Below, piece after piece: positions 47,110 through 58,547 of a DNA stretch of 64,000 bases. The notes under the pieces are model-generated. The model had not been told where the DNA came from. It made no database searches and saw only the letters and a list, made by a program, of their open reading frames with translations. The stretch is from Bos javanicus. Its lineage: Eukaryota > Chordata > Mammalia > Artiodactyla > Bovidae. A program made the translations under genes and the position numbers. The stretch covers positions 99,196,537 through 99,260,536 of the forward strand of contig NC_083868.1 in the NCBI RefSeq assembly GCF_032452875.1, written 5' to 3'. Position 1 is the first letter of the stretch. Every line of letters starts with the position of its first letter.

Positions 47110-47285
47110 TAGGTAATAGTAATAACTGGCATGCATTGATTGTCTAGCAAGTGCTAAACATTTTGTATATGTTTTAAATATTATCTCATCAGGTCTCACA
47201 ACTACTCCTGGGATCAAAGCTCAAAAAGGTGAAGTGACTTGTTCCTAGTTCCAGAGTAACTGAAATGTGAGTTTAAAAACACCAT
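47110..47285 (-). repeat. MIR SINE, antisense
   Basis: 'taatagtaataactggcatg', 'gcaagtgctaaacattttgt', 'attatctcatcaggtctcac' and 'aaaaaggtgaagtgacttgt' follow the reverse MIR order end to end. Confidence 0.75.
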
Positions 47286-47289
47286 TTAA

Positions 47290-48080
47290 CTTACGGTTCA
47301 ATTCACAATGGATCCCTGAACCAAGGCCTCCATTGGCATCTTTAAAGCACTCTGGGGAGGCCCAGGGAAGATTCACAGCATTACGGCTTTTGATTAAGGG
47401 ATAGGAGGATGCTTTGTTCTTATACTAGCTTGAGGGAAGAAATGAAATCTGGAATGCAAGATTCAGAGGATTGATGGCAAAAAAGCACTTTGGGTCAGGG
47501 AAGACAACTCCATCACTCCAAGGGTTAGCCTGAAGCCACACTCTTGGCCGAGGCTGGAAGTATGCATAAGGTGCTTTTGTTTAATCATTTTAAAGTATCG
47601 ATACTTAATTAGCATCTTCTAGTTATACACTTTAGCATACATGGCCCGTCTTTCATTTTGTCTTAACTCAGGAATAAGAATTACTAAGGATTTCAGAGAA
47701 AAAAAAGAAAGGAAAATGAAGTTCAAATTTTTGAAAATAACAGTTACAAAACGTCTTACTGAGGGAAAAGTGATTTAGAATTATGTATGTGTAAGGCTAC
47801 TTTAAGCCTCAGAATGGGGAGAAAAGTGTCTCTGTTGAGATTCAAATGCAGGTTCTCTAGTATTTCAAAGTTTGGACTGTGGTCTCAGGAGATGCCTGGC
47901 AGGTAGGTTGTTCTTTCAAATCAAAATCTCATGCAAATCTAAGCTGGGCCATCGCATTCATAAACTGAGAGTGAAAGGAAAATGAGGCTGGGGAAAAATG
48001 GGAAACTCGGAGCCAGATAAACAGTTGTTTCTCTCCAGATTTGAAAAAAAGTAATAGAAAACAACTTCTTGAAACAGGCC
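47290..48080. other. No recognised feature
   Basis: Single-copy-like. Confidence 0.4.
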
Positions 48081-48084
48081 TCTC

Positions 48085-48262
48085 TTACCACTTGCGTCAG
48101 GTCACCTGGGAGCGCTTGTTAAAAGTACGGCTGCCGAAGCTCCATCCTCAATGTTCTGCATCCAGTCCTCTAAGGGAGGAGCCCATGAAACAGAATTCTT
48201 AACCTGAACCTTCCTAGTTCTTCTAAGGCACAGTAAATTTTGAGAATCTCTGGCATAGAGAA
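48085..48262 (+). mobile_element. hAT-Charlie-type element, diverged
   Basis: 'gtcacctgggagcgcttgtt', then 'aaaagtacggctgcc' and 'aacagaattcttaacctg', ending 'ttttgagaatctctgg', which is a decayed terminal inverted repeat. Same family as 33.2 kb. Confidence 0.6.
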
Positions 48263-49178
48263 TATGTAGAACACTTATTGACTAGAATCTCTCATCTCAA
48301 ACCATAGCTTGATAGATGGTAAAAATCAATGTTGGTGATAACTCTTATGTTAAAGTCAACGTTTGAAATTCACATGCCAGAAAAACATGGAACAGTTACA
48401 GTTACTTATCATCATTACATGATTGTCGTTACATGGCAACTCCCCCAACACACACATATACACGAGGAACAATGTGCCACATAAGACAGCACAAGGAAAG
48501 CTTATGAACAAAATCATCTGCGGGTAGATGTGAGGAATTGGATATGGCTGTTTTTGGCTAGACACCATTTGCTAACTAACCATCGCATGCTATCTATCTG
48601 TTTATATTTGGCTCTGTTTACTTATGCACTTAAGCATAAGTATGTCCACCCTCTGATGCCCTCTCGCAACAACTACCATCTTACTTGGGTTTCTCTTACC
48701 TTGGACATGGGGTATCTCTTCATGGCTGCTCCAGCAAAGCACAACCGCTGCTCCTTACCTTGGACGAGGAGTATCTCCTCACAGCCACATAATGAAACAT
48801 AATCACAGAAAACTAGCCAATCTGATCACACAGACCACAGCCTTGTCTAACTCAATGAAACTAAGCCATGCCCTGTGGGGCCACCCAAGATGGATGGGCC
48901 ATAGTGGAGAGGTCTGACAGAATGTGGTCCACTGGAGAAGGGAATGGCAAACCACTTTAGTATTCTTGCCTTGAGAACCCCATGAACAGTATGAAAAGGC
49001 AAAATGATAGGATACTGAAAGAGGAACTCCCCAGGTCAGTAGGTGCCCAATATGCTACTGGAGATCAGCGTAGAAATAACTCCAGAAAGAATGAAGGGAT
49101 GGAGCCAAAGCAAAAACAATACCCAGGTGTGGATGTGACTGGTGATTGAAGCAAGGTCCGATGCTGTAAAAAGTAATA

Positions 49179-50335
49179 TTGCATAGGAACCTGGAATGTC
49201 AGGTCCATGAATCAAGGCAAATTGGAAGTGGTCAAACCGGAGATGGCAAGAGTGAACGTCGACATTTTAAGAATCTAAAATGGACTGGAATGGGTGGATT
49301 TAACTCAGATGACCATTATATCTACTACTGTGGGCAGGAATACCTTATAAGAAATGGAGTAGCCATCATGGTCAACAAAAGAGTCTGAAATGCAGTACTT
49401 GGATGCAATCTCCGAAATGACAGAATGATCTGAGTTCATTTCGAAGGCAAACCATTCAATATCATGGTAATCCAAGCCTATGCCCAAACCAGTAGTACTG
49501 AAGAAGCTGAAGTTGAATGGTCCTATGAAGACCTCCAAGACCTTTTAGAACTAACACCCAAACAAGATGTCCTTTTCATTATAGGGGACTGGAATGCAAA
49601 AGTAAGAAGTCAAGAAACACCTGGGGCAACAGGCAAATTTGGCCTTGGAGTACGGAATGAAGCAGGGCAAAGGTTAATAGAGTTTTGCCAAGAGAACACA
49701 CTGGTCATAGCAAACACCCTCTTCCAACAACACAAGAGAAGACTCTACATGTGGACATCACCAGATGGTCAACACCGAAATCAGAGTGATTATATTTTTT
49801 GCAGCCAAAGATGGGGAAGCTCTATACAATCAGCAAAAACAAGACTGGAGGCTGACTGTGGCTCAAATCATGAACTCCTTATTGCCAAATTCAGACTGAA
49901 ATTGAAGAAAGTAGGGAAAACCACTAGACCATTCAGGTATGACCTAAATCAAATCCCTTATGATTATACAGTGGAAGTGAGAAATAGATTTAAGGGACTA
50001 GATCTGATAGAGTGCCTGATGAAATATGGATGGAGGTATGTGACATTGTACAGGACACAGGGATCAAGACCATCCCCAAGAAAAAGAAATGCAAAAAAGC
50101 AAAATGGCTGTCTGAGGAGGCCTTACAAATAGTTGTGGAAAGAAGAGAAGCAAAAAGCAAAGGAGAAAAGGAAAGATATAAGCATCTGAATACAGAGTTC
50201 CAAAGAATAGCAAGAAGAGATAAGAAAGACTTCCTCAGTGATCAATGCAAAGAAATAGAGGGAAACAACAGAATGGGAAAGACTAGAGATCTCTTCAAGA
50301 AAATTAGAGATACCAAGGGAACATCTCATGCATAG
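49179..50335 (+). pseudogene. BovB apurinic-type endonuclease domain, broken
   Basis: An AP-endonuclease-like domain nicks target DNA before reverse transcription. Visible parts: NSDDHYIYYCGQE near 49300, FIIGDWNAKV near 49575-49605, and CGSNHELLIAKF near 49860. Damage includes loss of about eight bases at 49270 relative to the 58.6 kb copy, which removes the Ser-Glu before LKW; the Glu region is expected to be metal-binding. In-frame TGA codons lie at 49386 and 49431. SNH replaces SDH, the motif with the catalytic Asp-His pair, kept in the 58.3 kb copy. A small deletion at about 50005 shifts the frame, and TAG at 50333 follows. An active enzyme is ruled out on several counts. Confidence 0.88.
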
Positions 50336-51984
50336 ATGGGCTCGATAAAGGACAGAAATGGTATGGACCTAACAGAAGCAGAAGATATTAAAAAGAGGTG
50401 GCAAGAATACACAGAACTGTACAGAAAAGATCTTCAAGACCCAAATAATCATAATGGTGTGATCACTCACCTAGAGCCAGACATCCTGGAATGTGAAGTC
50501 AAGTGGGCCTTAGAAAGTATCACTACGAACAAAGCTAGTGGAGGTGATGGAATCCCAGTTGAGCTATTCCAAATCCTGAAAGATGATGCCGTGAAAGTGC
50601 TGCACTCAATATGCCAGCAAATTTGGAAAACTCAGAAGTGGCCACAGGACTGGAAAAGGTCAGTTTTCATTCCAATCCAAAGAAAGGCAATGCCAAAGAA
50701 TGCTCAGACTACCGCACAATTGCACTCATCTCACACACTAGGAAAGTAATGCTCAAAATTCTCCAAGCCAGGCTTCAGCAATATGTGAACCGTGAACTTC
50801 CAGATGTTCAAGCTGGTTTTAGAAAAGGCAGAGGAACCAGAGATCAAATTGCCAACATCTGCTGGATCATCAAAGAAGCAATAGAGTTCCATAAAAACAT
50901 CTATTTCTGCTTGATTGACTATGCCAAAGCCTTTTACTGTGTGGATCACAAGAAACTGTGGGAAATTTTGAAAGATATGGGAATACCAGACCACCTGACC
51001 TGCCTCTTGAGAAACCTGTATGCAGGTCAGGAAGCAACAGTTAGAACTGGACATGGGACAACAGACTGGTTGCAAATAGGAAAAGGAGTACGTCAAGGCT
51101 GTATATTGTCACCCTGCTTATTTAACTTATATGCAGAGTACATCATGAGAAACACTGGGCTGGAGGAAGCACAAGCTGGAATCAAGATTGCCAGGAGAAA
51201 TATCAATAACCTCAGATATGCAGATGACACCACCCTTATGGCAGAAAGTGAAAAGGAACTAAAAAGCCTCTTGAAAGTGAAAGAGGAGAGTGAAAAAGTT
51301 GGCTTAAAACTCAACGTTCAGAAAACTAAGATTATGGCATCTGGTCCCATCACTTCATGGGAAATAGATGGGGAAACAGTGGAAACAGTGTCAGACTTTA
51401 TTTTTTGGGGCTCCAAAATCACTGCAATTGGTGACTGCAGCCATGAAATTAAAAGACACTTATTCCTTGGAAGGAAAGTTATGACCAACCTAGATAGCAT
51501 ATTGAAAAGCATAGACATTACTTTGCCAACAAAGGTCCATCTAGTCAAGGCTATTGTTTTTCCAGTGGTCATGTATGGATGTGAGAGTTGGACTGTGAAG
51601 AAAGCTGAGTGCCGAAGAATTGATGCTTTTGAACTGTAGTGTTGGAGAAGACTCTGGATAGTCCCTTGGACTGCAAGGAGATCCAACCAGTCCATTCTAA
51701 AGGAGATCAGTCTTGGGTGTTCATTGGAAGGACTGATGCTGAAGCTGAAACTCCAGTACTTTGGCCACCTCATAGGAAGAGTTGACTCATTGGAAAAGAC
51801 CCTGATGCTAGGAGGTATTGGGGGCAGGAGGAGAAGGGGACGACAGAGGATGAGATGGCTGGATGGCATCACCAACTCAATGGACGTGATTTTGAGTGAA
51901 CTCCGGGTGTTGCTGATGGACAGCGAGGCCTGGCGTGCTGCGATTCATGGGGTCGCAAAGAGTCGGACACTACTGAGTGACTGA
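50336..51984 (+). pseudogene. BovB reverse transcriptase and C-terminal region, broken
   Basis: Upstream linker from 50336; RT with FRKGRGTRDQ, LIDYAKAF, GKGVRQGCILSPCLFNLYAE and the catalytic LRYADDTTLM near 51215; then FPVVMYGCESW near 51555. A one-base loss in a C-run near 50677 (two C where the 54.97 kb copy has three) moves the frame from the 50336 frame to the one open at 50611-51639. TAG at 51637 replaces the TGG of the 55.9 kb copy. The same frame then continues to 51984, including RRRRGRQRMRWLDGITNSMD. AFYCVD replaces AFDCVD. With the linker shift and the TAG this copy could not make full-length protein. Confidence 0.9.
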
Positions 51985-52207
51985 ACTGAACTGAACTGAA
52001 GCATTTGAAGCAGCCACAATTCTAGCTCTGAATCCCAAAACTTAATCATTTTCTATAGAGCAATTCTCATATAACAAACACTGTGCTCTACACACAAGAA
52101 ATTACATGGTTTCCATAACCACAATTTAATTATTAGCTCCATTTTACAGATTAAAGAAGCTAGGAATTAGAGAAGTTAAATAATTTGAACACAATCACAC
52201 AGTCTAA

Positions 52208-52446
52208 GGGCTTCCCAGGTGGCACAGTGGTAAAGAACCCACTTGCAAGTTCAGCAGACATTAGGTGCAGGTTCTATCCCTGGGTGAGAAAAATCCCCTG
52301 GAGGAGGGCATGGCAACCCACTCCAGTATTCTTGCCTGGAGAATCCCATGGACAGAGAAGCTTCATGGGCTGCAGTCCACAGGGTAGCAAAGAGTCAGAC
52401 AGGACTCAAGTGACTTAGCACGCATACACACACACACACACACACA
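52208..52446 (+). mobile_element. Bov-tA SINE, first of a second tandem pair
   Basis: Head gggcttcccaggtggcacag, diverged B-box region, full body, and a (CA)n tail at about 52427-52452. Flanked by cacacagtctaa at 52196-52207 and 52447-52458, though CA in the tail makes the exact right edge soft. Confidence 0.94.
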
Positions 52447-52458
52447 CACACAGTCTAA

Positions 52459-52676
52459 ATGACTTCCCTGGTGACTCAGTGGTAAAGAGTCCACCTGCCA
52501 ATGCAGGAGAGGTGGGTTCAATCCCTGGGTCAGGTAGATTCTCTGGAAGAGGAAATGGCAAACCCACTCCAATGTTTTTGCCTGGGAAATCCCATGGACA
52601 GAGGAGCCTGGGAGGCTATAGTCCACGGAGACACAAAAGAATCCAATATGACTAAGCAACTGAACAACAACAAAAA
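52459..52676 (+). mobile_element. Bov-tA SINE, second of a second tandem pair
   Basis: Head atgacttccctggtgactca, ggttcaatccctgggtcagg, full body and a CAA-rich tail (aactgaacaacaacaaaaac). Right flank cacagtctaa at 52677-52686 is the third copy of the same target word. Confidence 0.94.
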
Positions 52677-52744
52677 CACAGTCTAAAGACACCATACAGC
52701 TTGGACTCGAATTCAGTTCTGACAACTCTAGGCTGGACTTCATC

Positions 52745-53418
52745 CTAAAAATAATTTCTCCCTCATCTCTACTCCATTTCTCACTCTCAGCCATATATCA
52801 CTGCTGAAATTCCACCATCCAGAATTCTTTTCTGCAGCGAAGTTATCACTAAGTAAACACCAGAATTCTTCCTTTGCATTAAAACACTGTTGAGCCAGAG
52901 ACACCAGCTGTCAGTCCTTCATACCTTACTGTGCATGAGTCATCAGTGGTCCTGTACCACTTGCTGAACTAGATGAAGGGGAAGTTCTTTGAAGGGCAGA
53001 GGATGGAGGTGTGGTTGGGGGCACTGCCTTGCTCAGGAAGGGATAGGAGAATAAAAGCCTCTTACTCACCAAGGAAGTTTGCAGGTCCTGAGTGCTTGGG
53101 GTCCAGAGAAGTGAGGCAGCCAAGAGGTGACAATCTGTAAGTGTGCCTCTTGTGATTTGCCTGGAGTTGGTCCTTTCTCCATGAAAGTGCCAGTAATGTT
53201 CTACTTTCAAACGTATGTTTAAAGGACTTGGGCTTGAGACCTAGCTCTGCCATATTTCAAATTGGGTAAAGCTGACCAGAACTGTCCCTGTTGTTAGAAG
53301 CCTCACTCAGGCGTCACGTTTTTTAAGGTGTGGGGCTGCTGTTAAAATCTTAGGGGAACACATGGCCCCATAATATTAAGATACCATGGTAGTAGGCTAA
53401 CCTTAGCTTAAACCTGAC
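52745..53418. other. No recognised feature
   Basis: Single-copy-like; two short minus-strand frames (52926-53253) are Ser- and Leu-rich with no domain. Confidence 0.4.
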
Positions 53419-53836
53419 TCTCTCTCTCTCTCTCTCTCTTTTGAATTTGGCTGCACTGGGTCTTAGTTGCAGCATGGGAGATCTTTGATCTTCATTGCGG
53501 CACGTGGGATCTGGGCTTCCCAAGTGGTGCTAGCAGTAAAGAACCCACCTGTCAATGCAGGAGACATAAGAGACACAGGTTCGATCCCTGGGTTGGGAAG
53601 GTCCCCTGGAGGAAGTTATGGCAACCCACTCCAGTATTCTTGCCTGGAGCATCCCATGAACAGAGAAGCCCAATGGGCTACAATCCATAGCGTTGTAAAG
53701 AGTTGGACATGACTGAAGCGTCTCAGCATGCATGCACGCATGTATGTAGGATCTAGTTCCCTGACCAAGGATCGAACCCAAGCCCCCTGCATTGGGATCA
53801 CAGAGTCTTAGCCACTGGACCAGCAGAGAAGTCCTA
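53419..53836 (-). mobile_element. CHR-2-type SINE, antisense, split by Bov-tA, with (CT)n tail
   Basis: A reversed (GA)n tail, (CT)n at 53419-53440, leads into 'ttgaatttggctgcactggg' and 'gcggcacgtgggatct'. After the SINE it continues 'agttccctgaccaaggatcg' to the reversed head 'ccactggaccagcagagaag'. Confidence 0.85.
53513..53744 (+). mobile_element. Bov-tA SINE nested in CHR-2
   Basis: Head gggcttcccaagtggtgcta, ggttcgatccctgggttggg, body, and a CATG/CA-rich tail. Flanks cgtgggatct (53503-53512) and tgtaggatct (53745-53754) match 8 of 10. Confidence 0.92.
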
Positions 53837-53839
53837 AGC

Positions 53840-54485
53840 CTGACCTTTATTTATGGACACTTTCACTAAGATTTTATTGATGAGAACCCACTCACTTTTT
53901 CAAGATTATCTCTCATAGCTACCTAATATTTTCTCTAGTGTGTCTCTGAAGTTCCCTCCTACATTCCAAAATAAATGCTAGAAAGTAGACACCTCTGAGA
54001 GTTGCCCTTTCATAGCTTTATCTTTCTAACCTCCAAAACATACAATGTTATTAAAAAATTTTTTTAAATACCCAAAAATCCAACTCAGATTTTTTCAAAT
54101 TATTCAGTTTTTATATAAGATACAGGAAACTTGGTTCCCTACAAGGGCCATAAAAAGATATAGTTAAGGAAAATACAGAATATAGCAGTAGTATTCTAAA
54201 GAATTAGTGGAGGATATAAAAAAGCTCAAGTTTTAGGATCAGATAGCCTCACTGAATCCTGTTTAACAAGTTACAGTTGGTCTCCTACATATGAACCACC
54301 ATCAGGCATGACTGAAATTGCAGCATTGTCCTCTGTCTCCTATTGCTGACGATCTTTCAGCCTTACCATCTCTCTCCTCCTCTTCCCGCCTCTAGTCAGT
54401 ATCTCTGCTTGCCTGTTGATGTGATGCCAGCCCTTGTAGTCCAGCTGTTGTACTGTACTACTGTACTTTTCAAGGTGAAAAGTAA
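53840..54485. other. Mostly unassigned
   Basis: Single-copy-like; 'tttaggatcagatagcctca' at about 54230 recalls a MIR head but is too short to call. Confidence 0.35.
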
Positions 54486-54487
54486 CA

Positions 54488-54608
54488 GTTCAGTCATGTC
54501 CGATTCTTTGCAACTCCTTGGACTGTAGCCCTCCAGGGTCTTCTGCCCATGGAATTTCCTAGGAAAGAATACTGGAATGGGTAGCCATTCCCTTCTCCAG
54601 GGTATCTA
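54488..54608 (-). mobile_element. Bov-tA/Bov-A SINE fragment, antisense
   Basis: Reversed Bov-A body (gttcagtcatgtccgattct to ccattcccttctccaggg); tRNA head absent. Confidence 0.88.
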
Positions 54609-54834
54609 TAATATGAAAAATGTATTTTTGTATGTGTGTTTGTTTTTCACATATTATTTGTGTGAAAGTATTACAAACCTATTATAGGACAATACTATAT
54701 AGCTGCTGGTGTTAGTTTGGTATCTAGGCTAACTTTGTTGGACGTAAAAACAAATTGGATTTATACATGCCCTCTCAGAGCAGAACTTGTTTGTATGTGG
54801 AGAACTTAGTGTACTAGATGCAGCATCTGGGGTA

Positions 54835-54925
54835 AATTAACACCTCTACCCTTCCGTTTCCACATCTGTATTATATACCCACCACTGAGGGTATTAATGA
54901 TGATTAACTGTGCTAATTAAATGTT
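54835..54925 (+). repeat. MIR 3' part, diverged
   Basis: 'cgtttccacatctgtatta' and 'gagggtattaatgatgatta' match the MIR 3' half loosely. Confidence 0.45.
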
Positions 54926-54950
54926 TTTTTAGAAAGCCTACCTTAGAGTA

Positions 54951-56290
54951 GGAAAAGGTCAGTTTTCATTCCAATCCCAAAGAAAGGCAATGCCAAAGAA
55001 TGCTCAAACTACCGCACAATTGCACTCATCTCACACACTACTAAAGTAATGCTCAAAATTCTCCAAGCCAGGCTTCAGCAATATGTGAACTGTGAACTTC
55101 CAGATGTTCAAACTGGTTTTAGAAAAGGCAGAGGAACCAGAGATCAAATTGCCAACATCTGCTGGATCATCAAAAAAGCAAGAGAGTTCCAGAAAAACAT
55201 CTATTTCTGCTTGATTGACTATTCCAAAGCCTTTGACTGTGTGGATCACAATAAATTGTGGAAAATTCTGAAAGAGATGGGAATACCAGACCACCTGACC
55301 TGCCTCTTGAGAAACCTATATGCAGGTCAGGAAGCAACAGTTAGAACTGGACATGGAACATCAGACTGGTTCCAAATAGGAAAAGGAGTACGTCAAGGCT
55401 GTATATTGTCACTCTGCTTATTTAATTTATATGCAGAGTACCTCATGAGAAACGCTGGGCTGGAAGAAGCACAAGCTGGAATCAAGATTGCCAGGAGAAA
55501 TATCAATAACATCAGATATGCAGATGACACAACCCTTATGGCAGAAAGTGAAGAGGAACTAAAAAGTCTCTTGATGAAAGAGAAAGAGGGGAGTGACAAA
55601 ATTGGCTTAAAGCTCAACATTCAAAAAATGAAGATCATGGCATCTGGTCCCACCTCATGGGAAATAGATGTGGAAACAGTGGAAACAGTGTCAGACTTTA
55701 TTTTTTGGGCTCCAAAATCACTGCAATTGGTGACTGCAGCCATGAAATTAAAAGACACTTACTCCTTGGAAGGAAAGTTATGACTAACCTAGATAGCATA
55801 TTGAAAAGCAGAGACATTACTTTGCCAACAAAGGTCCGTCTAGTCAAGGCTATGGTTTTTCCAGTGGTCATGTATGGATGTGAGAGTTGGACTGTGAAGA
55901 AAGCTGAGCACCAAAGAATTGATGCTTTTGAACTGTGGTGTTGGAGAAGACTCTTAAGAGTCCCTTGGACTGCAAGGAGATACAACCAGTCCATTCTAAA
56001 AGAGATCAGCCCTGGGTGTTCTTTGGAAGGAGTGATGCTAAAGCTGAAACTCCAATACTTTGGCCACCTCATGTGAAGAGTTGACTCATTGGAAAAGACT
56101 CTGATGCTGGGAGAGATTGGGGGCAGGAGGAAAAGGGGACGATAGAGGATGAGCATCACCGACTCCATGGATGTGAGTTTGAGTGAACTCTGGGAGATGG
56201 TGATGGACAGGGAGGCCTGGCATGCTGCAATTCATGGGGTCGCAAAGAGTTGGACATGACTGAGCACTGCGTGAACTGAACTGAACTGAA
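54951..56290 (+). mobile_element. BovB LINE, 5' truncated, exact TSD
   Basis: Starts at ggaaaaggtcagttttcatt, in the sequence just before RT, and ends in the repeated ctgaa units. TSD accttagagta at 54940-54950 and 56290-56300 (10 to 11 bases, exact). The clean TSD shows an ordinary target-primed insertion truncated by incomplete reverse transcription. Confidence 0.96.
54970..56076 (+). pseudogene. BovB reverse transcriptase, partial, one frameshift
   Basis: RT is open from before 55049 to 55783 with FRKGRGTRDQ, LIDYSKAFDCVDH, GKGVRQGCILSLCLFNLYAE and the catalytic IRYADDTTLM. At about 55703 one G is missing relative to 51.41 kb (ttttttgggctcc against ttttttggggctcc). The correct protein reading moves to the frame of 55657-56076, which carries RHLLLGRKVM and FPVVMYGCESW. 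It then stops at GHLM with TGA. Motif A is complete here, unlike 27.4 and 50.9 kb, so this copy retains the best RT core in the window, but lacks the endonuclease. Confidence 0.9.
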
Positions 56291-56299
56291 CCTTAGAGT

Positions 56300-57530
56300 A
56301 AGAACTCAATAGGCTAATATTATTAAGAGAGATAAGCCAGAGGACAAACATCAATATTTCTCATATCCCTCCCAGAGTTAAATATCTTTACCCATTTACC
56401 AGGAAGAATTATGGAATACTCATAATAGTTTCATTTCTCTACAATGCCCTCTTATAAGACTGTGGGTAATAAAATGATCCATTTCTTAAAAATGAGAGAA
56501 TAGGAATAAAATTATCCTAGCAAGCTCACCTAATCTTTCTCAAATCCCTTATCCATACAAAGGAGCAAAAACTTGTATCAGTGTTTTCTGTTTAAACTTA
56601 GTTCAAATATGTAAAAATGCTTCATAAATTACATGATACAGTATAAGTTCAAGATATTTATTATTTGGCATAGAAGCAACTGAGGATATAGGATGTGATT
56701 TTAAATATATGAAGAAAGCACACTGAATAGCTGTCTCATCAAAAAGAGGCATTTTGTGTTTAATTTTATCCTTACTACTCAAGGTTAATCTCCAACACCT
56801 TTTTAAAAACCTTATCAATGGCAGTGATAAAATATGAGATTAAAAAATATAATAATCACTGGAAAAGAAGAAACCCCAGGGTCTCATTTCTTCAGGATAT
56901 AGTTGCCCAGTTATGTTTGATGGAGAGAAAATCACTAAAATCACCGAAGGAGCTTACCTGCCAGCCCCTCTATCAGCATTCTGGAATAGATCTTTGACCA
57001 CCATCCTTCTTCAGGAGATAACAGCTCCTGCATTATATTCCACAATTAGTACTTAAAAACAACATGGACATTTGCTTTTTATATTTATATGCAAACATTT
57101 CCATCAGAGATATTTTACTAGCATTAATTTGAAATTTTATATATGTTCTAGAATATAATGGAAACTGGCAAAGTGAGTAGTTCTATGGAAGAAAGAATTT
57201 TTATCTTACATTTTTACCAAAAAAAAAAAAAAACCCTCCTAAACCTTCATCTAAAAATGCTATCTTGGGTCTGTGTGTAGAACCCAGGTGGTTACTCTGC
57301 ATAGATCTTTGTTAGGACTCATTTTCCCAGGCTGATGAGAATATTAAAGACTGTACTTAAAACCTGAAAGTTTATGTATCACAGTTTGTTTATTGAAGGA
57401 GGTGAAATATTTTTAAACTCTCACTCTGTTTTTATAGAGGGAACAATTTCCCCTGGAGAGAAAGACTAGTATTAGCATGAAAATTTAAAGGTGTGATGAT
57501 TTTAAAAAATAGCAAAGTGGTGAAAACAGC
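56300..57530. other. No recognised feature
   Basis: AT-rich single-copy-like DNA; A-tract at 57219-57232. Confidence 0.4.
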
Positions 57531-57534
57531 AGGA

Positions 57535-57650
57535 TCTAGGGTCACCTGCCAGGGTCTAACTCAGGTTCTGCATGTGGTAGCTGTGTGACTTTATGAAACT
57601 TTCTTAACCACCCTGTGCCTTGGCTCTCCCATCTTTAAACTCTTGTGACA
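57535..57650 (+). repeat. MIR SINE
   Basis: 'gtctaactcaggttctgcat', 'tagctgtgtgactttatgaa', 'cttaaccaccctgtgccttg' and 'ctcccatctttaaact' are the MIR core in order. Confidence 0.75.
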
Positions 57651-57923
57651 TATACATACAAACTCTCGTAGCATTTGTAGATTTAATCCTTAAGCTGAGT
57701 GGTTAAATATAAAGAACAGAAAGGGCAACAATGAGAATTTATAAACATGCACAAACTCTTTGTGCAACCAATTTGACATGATATTTTTCTTTTCCACAAA
57801 GATGCAATAGCTTATACAACTTTGCCCAAGATACGCTTCATAGTTAGTATCTAATACTAAAGCTAGAATAATTTCTTTTAGGGATGAAGTTAAAGACATT
57901 ATCTTGTGGTAGCATGTTTTAGT

Positions 57924-58054
57924 GCTGCTTGCTCAGTCACTCAGTCGTGTCCAACTCTCTGCGACCCCATGGACTGTAGCCCACCAGGCTCCTCAATCCA
58001 TGGAATTTCCCAGGCAGGCATACTGGAGTGGGTTGCCATTTCCTCCTCTAGGGA
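57924..58054 (-). mobile_element. Bov-A/Bov-tA SINE fragment, antisense
   Basis: Reversed body from 'gctcagtcactcagtcgtgt' to 'gttgccatttcctcctct'; tRNA head missing. Confidence 0.9.
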
Positions 58055-58547
58055 TATTATAGTGTACCTGTGTGTTTATATACATAGTAGTTATTGTTGT
58101 GAGTTAACAAAATTGTTTTCTCCCTGTTGTTTTCAAGAATATCTGGTCTGAAAGAAATGTGAGCATTTATACATTGTTTTCTGTGCACCCTGCACTATAT
58201 GAGAATTACATTTTATATTTCACAGGTAATCCTTCCCTCAAAAAGGTGGGTAAGCTCCTGCCCATGGGAAAAATTGAGCTCACTGCCTATTTTTATATAG
58301 CTTACAAGCTAAGAACAGTATGAAAAGGCAAAAAGATAGGATACTGAAAGATAAACTCCCCAGGTCGGTAGGTACCCAATATGCTACTGGAGATTGGAGG
58401 AGAAATAACCCCAGGAAGAATGAAGAGGTGGAGCCAATGCAAAAACAACACCAAGTTGTGGATGTGACTGGGGATGGAAGTAAAGTCTGATTCTGAAAAG
58501 AGCAATATTGCATACGAACCTGGAATGTTAGGTCCATGAATCAAGGC

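Larger units (their letters stand above)
48637..52000 (+). mobile_element. BovB (RTE) LINE, nearly full length, dead
   Basis: The 5' UTR has two related units (ccttggacatggggtatctc at 48701 and ccttggacgaggagtatctc at 48759). Next come an endonuclease region (about 49190-49930), a linker, the reverse transcriptase (about 50500-51500), the C-terminal domain, and the repeated ctgaa end at 51981-52000. The length of about 3.36 kb is close to a complete RTE element. The reading frame is broken at least six times. A weak TSD, gcacttaagca (48626-48636) against gcatttgaagca (52001-52012), suggests these ends but is not strong. BovB spread horizontally among vertebrates and is the source of the Bov-A SINE body. 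Confidence 0.93.
52075..52740 (-). repeat. MIR SINE, antisense, split by two Bov-tA
   Basis: The left part has 'aacactgtgctctacaca', 'attagctccattttacag' and 'agaagttaaataatttgaac'. The right part, from about 52687 (acagcttggactcgaattc), continues the MIR. The break is exactly at the tandem SINE pair. Confidence 0.7.

Noticed and set aside
49464..50132. 222-codon frame as a host nuclease gene
   Set aside because: It is the BovB endonuclease region with a changed catalytic motif and a frameshift at its end.
50611..51639. 342-codon frame as a host gene
   Set aside because: It is BovB reverse transcriptase (YADD box, flanked by BovB 5' and 3' sequence), frame-shifted at its start and ended by TAG.
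58190..58290. MIR just left of the 58.3 kb BovB
   Set aside because: The sequence from 58256 fits better as the left half of the hAT element that resumes at 61511.
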